A DNA stretch of 64,000 nucleotides from Pseudomonas sp. GM79 (GTDB taxonomy: Bacteria; Pseudomonadota; Gammaproteobacteria; Pseudomonadales; Pseudomonadaceae): NCBI RefSeq assembly GCF_000282495.1, contig NZ_AKJE01000111.1, forward strand, positions 1-64,000, given 5' to 3'. Every line of letters starts with the position of its first letter. Position 1 is the first letter of the stretch. The notes beneath the pieces are model-generated. The model had not been told where the DNA came from. It did not search any database and was given only the letters and a program-made list of their open reading frames with translations. The position numbers were made by a program, and so were the translations under genes. This document shows positions 57,189-64,000 of this stretch, one piece after another.

Positions 57189-59567
57189 TCACTTCCTTAA
57201 CGTGGCGTTCAACCTTTGTTCGAGCGAGGTGAGGATGTTTTGCGTCGTGGTATTCACCTCATCGTCATTAAGAGTGCGCGATGGATGCTGCCAGGTCAAG
57301 CCAACTGCAAGGCTTTTTCTATGCGGATCAATGCCTTTACCCTGATACACGTCAAATAGCCTGAGGTCTGTCAGCCATTCACCTGCATTTTCACGGATTA
57401 CGTCCAGTACGGCAGTGGCCGCAACGTCTTTGTCCGCCAGCAGTGCAAGGTCACGACGCACTTCAGGAAAGCGCGATAACTCCTGGAATTTAGGCATTTT
57501 GCCCAACGCCACTTCGGCCAGAACCAGCTCGAATACGAAGACCGGACGGTCGAGACCGAGGGTTTTCGACAATTCAGGGTGGATCGCGCCAACAAAACCT
57601 ACCAAACGGCCTTCACGTTCGATGCGCGCGGTTTGACCCGGGTGCAATGCTGGGTGTTTGCCCGGCACGAAAGTGAACGAATCCAGTGCGCCGGCGAAGC
57701 CCAGTACCGCTTCCACATCGGCTTTGACGTCGAAGAAATCCACGACATCGCGACCTTGTGCCCAGCCTTCCGGCAGACGACTACCGCAAACAACACCCGC
57801 CAGCATCGGCTCTTGCTTCAAGCCTTCCAGCTGACCGACGAAGCGCAGGCCGCTTTCGAACAGACGGACGCGATCCTGCTGACGGTTCAGGTTGTGCTGA
57901 AGCGCCTTGACCAGACCAGGCCACAGGGACGAACGCATGGCAGCCATGTCGTTGGAAATCGGGTTAGCCAGCAGCAGCGGCTCGACACCCGGATTAAACA
58001 ACTCGAATTGTTTCGGATCGATGAAGCTGTAAGTGATCGCTTCCTGGTAACCACGGGCCACCAGCAAACGACGCAGTTCAGGCAGATCGCTACGCGCTTC
58101 GGCCTTGGCTTGCGGCGCCAGACGGGCTTGCGGGTAGCGAACCGGCAGACGGTTGTAACCGTACAGACGGGCCAGCTCTTCGATCAGGTCGACTTCCAGG
58201 CTGATATCGAAACGGAAGCTTGGCACTTCTACGCGCCACTGCCCTGCCCCATCGGCGGTAATGGTCAGGCCCAAAGCGCTGAGCAGACGCTCGACTTCGG
58301 CCGAATCCATTTCCATGCCCAGCATCTGGGTGATGCGCTGGGCACGCAGGGTGATCGGCGCGATCGACGGCAGGTGCTGCTCGCTGACGGTTTCGATGAT
58401 CGGACCGGCTTCGCCACCGGTGATTTCCAGCAGCAGGCCAGTGGCGCGCTCCATGGCTTCACGGGCCAGCTTCCAGTCCACGCCACGCTCGTAGCGGTGC
58501 GAGGCATCGGTGTGCAGGCCGTAGGAACGAGCCTTGCCAGCGACGGCAATCTGGTCGAAGAACGCGCTTTCCAGGAATACATCACGAGTAGTCGCGGACA
58601 CACCGCTGTGCTCGCCACCCATCACGCCAGCAATGGCCAGCGCGCGAGCGTGGTCGGCGATCACCAGCGTATCGCTACGCAGGCTGACTTCCTGACCATC
58701 AAGCAGAACCAGCTTCTCGCCTTCTTCGGCCATGCGTACGCGGATGCCGCCATTGATTTCGGCGAGATCAAACGCGTGCAGCGGCTGACCCAGTTCCAGC
58801 ATCACGTAGTTGGTGATGTCGACGGCGGCGTCGATGCTGCGCACGTCGGCACGACGCAGACGCTCGACCATCCACAGTGGTGTAGGCTTGGACAGGTCGA
58901 CGTTACGGATCACGCGACCCAGGTAGCGCGGGCACGCGGCCGGCGCCAGCACTTCAATCGAACGCACTTCATCGTGCACCGCTGGAACGCTGGCAATCGT
59001 CGGGCGTACGACGTTGGCAGCGTAAAGCGCGCCGACTTCGCGAGCCAGACCGGCCAGGGACAGGCAGTCGCCGCGGTTCGGGGTCAGGTCGACCTCGATG
59101 CTGGCGTCATCCAGGCTCAGATACTCACGAATGTCCTGACCGACCGGCGCATCGGCCGGCAATTCCATCAGGCCATCGTTGCCTTCGCCAATCTGCAGCT
59201 CAGCCTGGGAGCACAGCATGCCGTTGGATTCAACGCCACGCAGCTTGGCCTTCTTGATCTTGAAGTCGCCTGGCAGTTCGGCACCGATCATGGCGAACGG
59301 GATCTTCAGGCCCGGGCGCACGTTTGGTGCACCGCACACGACCTGGAAAGTCTCCGAGCCATTGCTGACCTGGCAAACGCGCAACTTGTCGGCGTCCGGG
59401 TGTTGCTCGGTGCTCAGCACCTCGCCCACCACCACACCACTGAATTCACCGGCGGCCGGCGTAACGCTATCGACCTCAAGACCGGCCATCGACAGACGAG
59501 CAACCAGCTCGTCGCGACTTACCTGCGGGCTTACCCAGCCACGCAGCCATTGTTCACTGAATTTCAT
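57189..59567 (-). CDS. pheT: phenylalanyl-tRNA synthetase beta subunit
   Basis: 792 residues, full length. N-terminal tRNA-binding domain (about 40-150), B3/B4 editing and B5 domains in the middle, C-terminal ferredoxin-like anticodon-binding domain. Works as alpha2beta2 with PheS. Three nt before ihfA. Confidence 0.98.
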   Translation of the reverse strand: MKFSEQWLRGWVSPQVSRDELVARLSMAGLEVDSVTPAAGEFSGVVVGEVLSTEQHPDADKLRVCQVSNGSETFQVVCGAPNVRPGLKIPFAMIGAELPGDFKIKKAKLRGVESNGMLCSQAELQIGEGNDGLMELPADAPVGQDIREYLSLDDASIEVDLTPNRGDCLSLAGLAREVGALYAANVVRPTIASVPAVHDEVRSIEVLAPAACPRYLGRVIRNVDLSKPTPLWMVERLRRADVRSIDAAVDITNYVMLELGQPLHAFDLAEINGGIRVRMAEEGEKLVLLDGQEVSLRSDTLVIADHARALAIAGVMGGEHSGVSATTRDVFLESAFFDQIAVAGKARSYGLHTDASHRYERGVDWKLAREAMERATGLLLEITGGEAGPIIETVSEQHLPSIAPITLRAQRITQMLGMEMDSAEVERLLSALGLTITADGAGQWRVEVPSFRFDISLEVDLIEELARLYGYNRLPVRYPQARLAPQAKAEARSDLPELRRLLVARGYQEAITYSFIDPKQFELFNPGVEPLLLANPISNDMAAMRSSLWPGLVKALQHNLNRQQDRVRLFESGLRFVGQLEGLKQEPMLAGVVCGSRLPEGWAQGRDVVDFFDVKADVEAVLGFAGALDSFTFVPGKHPALHPGQTARIEREGRLVGFVGAIHPELSKTLGLDRPVFVFELVLAEVALGKMPKFQELSRFPEVRRDLALLADKDVAATAVLDVIRENAGEWLTDLRLFDVYQGKGIDPHRKSLAVGLTWQHPSRTLNDDEVNTTTQNILTSLEQRLNATLRK

Positions 59568-59593
59568 CCTGCTCTCCTAAGAATTCGTTACGA

Positions 59594-60610
59594 CTAGCGA
59601 AATTGCGCGAGGAACCGCAAGTCGTTGTCGAAGAACAGACGCAAATCGTTCACGCCGTAACGCAGCATGGCCAGACGCTCAACGCCCATGCCGAAGGCAA
59701 AGCCCGAAAACTCCTCCGGGTCGATCCCGGACATGCGCAGCACGTTCGGGTGAACCATGCCGCAGCCCATGACTTCCAGCCAGCCAGTCTGCTTGCAGAC
59801 ACGGCAACCTTTACCGCTGCACATCACGCATTCCATGTCGACTTCAGCGGATGGCTCGGTGAACGGGAAGTACGAAGGACGGAAACGCACGGCCAGTTCT
59901 TTTTCGAAGAACACGCGCAGGAACTCTTCGATGGTGCCTTTCAGGTCGGCGAAATTGATATCGCGATCGACCAGCAGGCCTTCGACCTGGTGGAACATCG
60001 GGGAGTGAGTGATATCGGAGTCGCTACGGTACACACGGCCTGGGCAGACGATGCGGATCGGCGGCTGTTTCGATTCCATGGTGCGGACCTGTACCGGCGA
60101 GGTATGGGTGCGCAGCAACATGTTGGCATTGAAATAGAAGGTGTCATGCATCGACCGGGCCGGGTGATGGCCTGGGATGTTGAGCGCTTCGAAGTTGTGA
60201 TAGTCGTCTTCGACCTCAGGGCCTTCGGCAATGCCGTAGCCGATGTGGGTGAAGAACTGTTCGATACGTTCCAGAGTGCGCGTAACCGGATGCAGACCAC
60301 CGGAGGTCTGACCGCGGCCAGGCAGGGTCACGTCAATGGACTCGGCGGACAGTTTGGCAGCCAGGTCGGCCTCTTCAAACAGTGCCTTGCGGGCATTGAG
60401 AACCTCTGTGACACGCTCCTTGGCAACGTTGATCAGCGCGCCGACTTGCGGGCGCTCTTCTGCCGGCAAATTCCCCAGGGTCTTCATCACCTGAGTCAAT
60501 TCGCCCTTTTTGCCAAGGTAGTGAACCCGGATTTGCTCCAGGGCATTGATATCTTCAGCGCTTTGCACAGCCTCTAGTGCTTGAGAGACGAGCGCATCCA
60601 GGTTTTCCAT
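59594..60610 (-). CDS. pheS: phenylalanyl-tRNA synthetase alpha subunit
   Basis: 338 residues. N-terminal coiled coil, then the class II catalytic core with HPLTRT-type start HPVTRTLERIEQFF, the GRVYRSDSDITHSPMFHQVEG motif 2 and GMGVERLAML motif 3. Charges tRNA-Phe with PheT. Confidence 0.98.
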   Translation of the reverse strand: MENLDALVSQALEAVQSAEDINALEQIRVHYLGKKGELTQVMKTLGNLPAEERPQVGALINVAKERVTEVLNARKALFEEADLAAKLSAESIDVTLPGRGQTSGGLHPVTRTLERIEQFFTHIGYGIAEGPEVEDDYHNFEALNIPGHHPARSMHDTFYFNANMLLRTHTSPVQVRTMESKQPPIRIVCPGRVYRSDSDITHSPMFHQVEGLLVDRDINFADLKGTIEEFLRVFFEKELAVRFRPSYFPFTEPSAEVDMECVMCSGKGCRVCKQTGWLEVMGCGMVHPNVLRMSGIDPEEFSGFAFGMGVERLAMLRYGVNDLRLFFDNDLRFLAQFR

Positions 60611-60632
60611 GTACAGACTCCAGATACAAAAT

Positions 60633-60660
60633 AGGGGAAGAGCTTGAAGGCTCTTCCCCT
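60633..60660 (-). terminator. hairpin between rplT and pheS
   Basis: AGGGGAAGAGC/GCTCTTCCCCT perfect 11-bp stem with a 6-nt loop followed on the minus strand by TATTTTGT, upstream of the pheS SD. It is a terminator or attenuator. No phenylalanine-rich leader peptide is seen, so E. coli pheM-type attenuation is not supported. Confidence 0.7.
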
Positions 60661-60719
60661 ATTTATGACGTTTAACACCTGGCCCCACAGAGGTGAGGCC
60701 GGGTGACTGTCGGGGGTAC

Positions 60720-61076
60720 TTAAGCCAAGGTGGCTTTAGCTTTCTCGACAATCGCAGCAAACGCCGCTTTTTCGTTCACTGCCAGATCAGCCAGAACCTT
60801 ACGGTCGATCTCGATGGACGCTTTTTTCAGGCCGGCGATGAAACGGCTGTAGGACAGACCGTTGATACGTGCACCAGCGTTGATACGAGCGATCCACAGA
60901 GCGCGGAACTGACGTTTTTTCTGACGACGGTCACGGTAGGCGTATTGGCCTGCCTTGATTACCGCTTGCTTGGCAACACGGAATACGCGCGAGCGAGCGC
61001 CGTAGTAGCCTTTAGCAAGTTTCAGAATTTTTTTGTGACGTTTACGGGCAATGACGCCACGCTTTACACGAGCCAT
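60720..61076 (-). CDS. rplT: 50S ribosomal protein L20
   Basis: 118 residues (MARVKRGVIARKRHKKILKL...), very basic, full length. Binds 23S rRNA early in assembly. Between rpmI and pheS as in other gammaproteobacteria. Confidence 0.98.
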   Translation of the reverse strand: MARVKRGVIARKRHKKILKLAKGYYGARSRVFRVAKQAVIKAGQYAYRDRRQKKRQFRALWIARINAGARINGLSYSRFIAGLKKASIEIDRKVLADLAVNEKAAFAAIVEKAKATLA

Positions 61077-61104
61077 GAGTTACTTCCTCTATTCTTGACT
61101 AAAA

Positions 61105-61299
61105 TTAACGAAGGCGCAGCATGCGCTCGACTTTTGCCACGTCAGACGGATGCAGCAAGCTGCTACCGCGCAGTTGACGCTTACGCTTGGTCGACATTTT
61201 AGTCAGGATGTGGCTCTTGAAAGCGTGCTTGTGCTTGATACCGTTAGCAGTTTTCAAAAACCGCTTAGCAGCACCACTTTTAGTTTTCATTTTTGGCAT
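61105..61299 (-). CDS. rpmI: 50S ribosomal protein L35
   Basis: 64 residues (MPKMKTKSGAAKRFLKTANG...), basic, full length. Follows infC and precedes rplT. Confidence 0.98.
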   Translation of the reverse strand: MPKMKTKSGAAKRFLKTANGIKHKHAFKSHILTKMSTKRKRQLRGSSLLHPSDVAKVERMLRLR

Positions 61300-61359
61300 G
61301 TTCGGATACTCCGCATTCAGTTGATAAACATAATCAGAAGGCCTGCCGTGCCCTATTGA

Positions 61360-61911
61360 TTACTTCTTCTTTTTCGGGGCGATGACCATGATCAGCTGGC
61401 GTCCTTCCATCTTAGGATGCTGTTCGACCGAACCGTACTCGAGCAAGTCACCTTCAACTCGCTTGAGGAGTTCCATCCCCAGCTCCTGGTGGGCCATCTC
61501 ACGGCCGCGGAATCGCAAGGATACCTTGGCCCTGTCCCCATCACTCAGGAAACGTACCAGGTTGCGCAGTTTTACCTGGTAATCCCCTTCCTCCGTCCCT
61601 GGACGAAACTTGATTTCTTTAACCTGAATCTGCTTCTGGTTTTTCTTGGCCGCGGCAATCTGCTTCTTCTTCTCGAAGATCGATTTGCCGTAGTCCATCA
61701 GTTTGCAAACAGGGGGTACTGCATCGGCGGAAATTTCCACCAAATCCAGTTTGGCCTCTTCAGCCTTAAGAAGCGCGTCTTCAATTGACACAATCCCAAG
61801 CTGTTCACCTTCAGCTCCAATTAACCGAACCTCGCGTGCCGAGATATTCTCGTTGATCGGGGCTTTCGGTGCAGCTCGTTTATCTTGTCTCATTTCACGC
61901 TTAATAATAAT
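61360..61911 (-). CDS. infC: translation initiation factor IF-3, ATT start
   Basis: About 183 residues. Body MRQDKRAAPKAPINENISAR... through EQHPKMEGRQLIMVIAPKKK. An in-frame run ATT-ATT-ATT-AAG-CGT-GAA precedes the first ATG (61893), matching the I-K-R-E start known from Pseudomonas. A non-canonical ATT start is the basis of IF-3 autoregulation in E. coli. The first ATT (61911) overlaps the thrS stop; 61908 or 61905 would suit the GGAG spacing better. Confidence 0.93.
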   Translation of the reverse strand: MIIKREMRQDKRAAPKAPINENISAREVRLIGAEGEQLGIVSIEDALLKAEEAKLDLVEISADAVPPVCKLMDYGKSIFEKKKQIAAAKKNQKQIQVKEIKFRPGTEEGDYQVKLRNLVRFLSDGDRAKVSLRFRGREMAHQELGMELLKRVEGDLLEYGSVEQHPKMEGRQLIMVIAPKKKK

Positions 61912-63833
61912 TACTCCGAATCTGGGCGACCACGCCGGGAAACCGCTTGCGCGAGAAACTCAGCGAACTGGGCGACGGGCATCGAGCCCAGGTCAGCACC
62001 TTCACGAGTACGCACAGCGACAGTCTGCATCTCGACTTCCCGATCTCCGATTACCAAGAGATAGGGAACCTTGAGCAAAGTATGCTCGCGGATTTTAAAG
62101 CCGATCTTTTCATTTCTCAAGTCAGACTTGGCACGAAATCCGCTTTCATTGAGGGTTTTTTCAACCTCAGCGGCAAAATCAGCCTGTTTATCAGTGATAT
62201 TCATGATCACTGCCTGGGTCGGAGCCAGCCACGCGGGGAATGCACCCTCGTAGTGCTCGATCAGGATTCCGACGAAACGTTCGAAGGAGCCCAGGATCGC
62301 CCGGTGCAACATAACCGGGTGCTTGCGACTGTTGTCTTCAGAGACGTATTCGGCTCCCAGACGGACAGGCAGGTTAAAATCGAGCTGAAGGGTACCACAT
62401 TGCCAGACGCGACCGAGGCAATCTTTCAGCGAGAACTCGATCTTCGGACCGTAGAACGCACCCTCGCCCGGCTGCAGATCGTACGGCAAGCCAGCGCTAT
62501 CAAGGGCTGCAGCCAATGCAGCTTCGGCGCGATCCCACAGCTCGTCGGAACCGACGCGTTTTTCCGGACGAGTGGACAGCTTCATCTCGACGTCTTTGAA
62601 GCCGAAGTCGGCATAGACGTCCATGGTCAGCTTGATGAACGCAGCGGATTCGGCCTGCATCTGCTCTTCAGTACAGAAGATGTGAGCATCGTCCTGAGTG
62701 AAGGCACGAACGCGCATGATGCCGTGCAGTGCACCCGACGGCTCGTTACGGTGGCAGGCACCGAACTCGGCCAGACGCATCGGCAGCTCGCGGTAGCTTT
62801 TCAGGCCCTGATTGAAAACCTGCACGTGGCACGGGCAGTTCATCGGCTTGATGGCGTAGTCGCGGTTTTCCGACTGAGTGGTAAACATGTTGTCGGCGTA
62901 GTTGGCCCAGTGCCCGGATTTCTCCCACAGGCTGCGGTCAACGACTTGTGGAGTTTTGATCTCCAGATAGCCGTTGTCGCGCTGAACCTTGCGCATGTAT
63001 TGCTCGAGCACCTGGTACAAAGTCCAGCCGTTCGGGTGCCAGAACACCATGCCCGGCGACTCTTCCTGGGTGTGGAACAGGCCCAGACGCTTGCCGATCT
63101 TGCGGTGATCGCGCTTTTCAGCTTCTTCGATGCGCTGGATGTAAGCCGCCAGCTGCTTCTTGTCCGCCCATGCGGTGCCGTAAACGCGCTGCAATTGCTC
63201 GTTCTTGGCATCGCCACGCCAGTAGGCGCCGGACAGCTTGGTCAGCTTGAAGGATTTCAGGAAGCGGGTATTCGGCACGTGCGGACCGCGGCACATGTCG
63301 ACGTATTCTTCGTGATAGTACAGACCCATGGCCTGCTCGTTCGGCATGTCTTCGACCAGACGCAGTTTGTAGTCTTCACCGCGGGCCTTGAACACTTCGA
63401 TCACTTCGGCGCGCGGAGTGACTTTTTTGATCACGTCGTAATCTTTTTCGATCAGCTGCTGCATACGCTGTTCGATCGCAGCCAGGTCGTCCGGAGTGAA
63501 AGGACGCTCGAAGGCGATGTCGTAATAGAAGCCTTCGTCGATGACCGGACCGATGACCATCTTCGCAGTCGGGTACAGCTGCTTGACCGCATGACCCACC
63601 AGGTGGGCACAAGAGTGGCGAATGATCTCCAGCCCCTCTTCATCCTTTGGCGTAATGATTTGCAGCGAGGAATCGCTATCGATGATGTCGCTGGCGTCGA
63701 CCAGCTTGCCATTGACTTTGCCGGCCACGGTGGCCTTGGCCAGACCGGCACCAATGGATGCGGCGACCTCGGCTACGGAAACCGGGTGATCGAATGAACG
63801 TTGACTGCCGTCGGGAAGAGTAATAGTTGGCAT
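61911..63833 (-). CDS. thrS: threonyl-tRNA synthetase
   Basis: 640 residues starting MPTITLPDGSQRSFDHPVSV (TGS domain), then the editing domain with HSCAHLVGHAV, class II core with zinc ligands (MNCPCHVQVF, RDYAIKP region), and a C-terminal anticodon-binding domain. GAGGAGG SD just before the ATG. The 167 bp upstream to the window end (63834-64000) hold only a leader with a GC-rich hairpin near 63930-63960; nothing else is recognised there. Confidence 0.98.
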   Translation of the reverse strand: MPTITLPDGSQRSFDHPVSVAEVAASIGAGLAKATVAGKVNGKLVDASDIIDSDSSLQIITPKDEEGLEIIRHSCAHLVGHAVKQLYPTAKMVIGPVIDEGFYYDIAFERPFTPDDLAAIEQRMQQLIEKDYDVIKKVTPRAEVIEVFKARGEDYKLRLVEDMPNEQAMGLYYHEEYVDMCRGPHVPNTRFLKSFKLTKLSGAYWRGDAKNEQLQRVYGTAWADKKQLAAYIQRIEEAEKRDHRKIGKRLGLFHTQEESPGMVFWHPNGWTLYQVLEQYMRKVQRDNGYLEIKTPQVVDRSLWEKSGHWANYADNMFTTQSENRDYAIKPMNCPCHVQVFNQGLKSYRELPMRLAEFGACHRNEPSGALHGIMRVRAFTQDDAHIFCTEEQMQAESAAFIKLTMDVYADFGFKDVEMKLSTRPEKRVGSDELWDRAEAALAAALDSAGLPYDLQPGEGAFYGPKIEFSLKDCLGRVWQCGTLQLDFNLPVRLGAEYVSEDNSRKHPVMLHRAILGSFERFVGILIEHYEGAFPAWLAPTQAVIMNITDKQADFAAEVEKTLNESGFRAKSDLRNEKIGFKIREHTLLKVPYLLVIGDREVEMQTVAVRTREGADLGSMPVAQFAEFLAQAVSRRGRPDSE

Positions 63834-64000
63834 GGCGCCTCCTCTCCTAGTGGTGACCCCTACCAAAGGTCACGTGGGTTGGGATGAGCCAGTACAAGAT
63901 CCGATCCAGGCCATTCAATGACGAACGCCTGCCTTACAGCGGCAGGAGCCTTGCGGCCAACCGGAAAACCGAACCAGAGTGACTGGGATTCAAATCAGGG

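Noticed and set aside
57579..59597. 672-codon open frame on the plus strand opposite pheT
   Set aside because: It is the antisense shadow of a full-length, clearly recognised pheT; no SD and composition follows the codon positions of pheT.
60611..60719. pheM-type leader peptide attenuation of pheST
   Set aside because: A good hairpin is present, but no short frame with clustered Phe codons precedes it.
61947..63797. 616-codon open frame opposite thrS
   Set aside because: Antisense shadow of thrS in GC-rich DNA.
1..64000. CRISPR array or insertion sequence
   Set aside because: No spaced direct repeats of CRISPR type and no transposase gene or IS-type terminal repeats were seen; the only recombinase is the phage integrase.
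63834..64000. Threonine-responsive leader or riboswitch upstream of thrS
   Set aside because: Only a GC-rich hairpin is visible; no T-box (not expected in this group) or Thr-rich leader peptide was found, and the window ends there.

Overview
The window is a Pseudomonas chromosome segment (P. fluorescens/putida-like) carrying one nearly complete lambdoid siphoprophage of about 56.4 kb inserted in a tRNA-Pro(GGG) gene. The host call rests on the translation block at the right end, in the order thrS-infC-rpmI-rplT-pheS-pheT-ihfA-merR followed by tRNA-Pro, which is the conserved Pseudomonas order. A 22-bp direct repeat of the tRNA interior lies at 1-22 (attL) and 56406-56427 (attR), and int/xis lie beside attR. 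The prophage is therefore about 1-56427 and 56428-64000 is host DNA. The host side of attL lies outside the window.

Region by region: 1-1325 is the phage left end with a LexA-boxed small gene and an SRAP (HMCES/YedK-like) gene. 1327-2415 holds the distal end of the late operon with a SleB-like endolysin. 2553-3716 is an AT-rich acyltransferase moron. 3723-10441 is tail fibre, J and I. 10499-14213 is an inserted block between tail genes I and K that reproduces the P22 immunity-I layout: divergent Mnt/Arc-type repressors around three operators, two antirepressors, and a predicted sar-like antisense RNA. 14295-21100 is tail genes K, L, M, tape measure, G/GT with a -1 frameshift, tube and terminator. 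21097-30292 is head completion, capsid, scaffold, head morphogenesis, portal and terminases, interrupted by three plus-strand morons (22152, 25035, 30369). 30607-32507 holds small genes, an Acb2-like anti-CBASS candidate, Rz/Rz1 and two holin-like proteins.

33288-38121 is the minus-strand early operon: cro, ribbon-helix-helix genes, cII-like, O with an embedded iteron origin, P/DnaC-like, ninB, ninG and a Q-position gene. 38210-41644 is the plus-strand lysogenic operon: a LexA-type cI, small paralogs, and a DUF6978-DUF1828 pair at the end. 42554-56310 is the second early operon, driven by an operator-overlapped pL with an rrn-like boxA leader. It encodes small proteins, a coiled-coil protein, RecT, a YqaJ exonuclease, a large C5 methyltransferase, an excisionase and an integrase. 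CI/Cro control both early promoters through a shared 14-bp operator (three sites at OR, two at OL). LexA boxes add SOS control to two accessory genes.

The most interesting signals are regulatory and accessory: (1) the immI-like module with a sar-like antisense RNA; (2) an oop-like short RNA between cII and O; (3) a CGACAC-N20-GTGTCG element at three places with identical spacing, upstream of O, upstream of the Acb2-like gene, and inside a recombination-operon gene; (4) the DUF6978-DUF1828 pair in the lysogenic operon; (5) vestigial duplicated gene tails around cI. All functional calls come from reading the sequence and recalling families; no database search was run.
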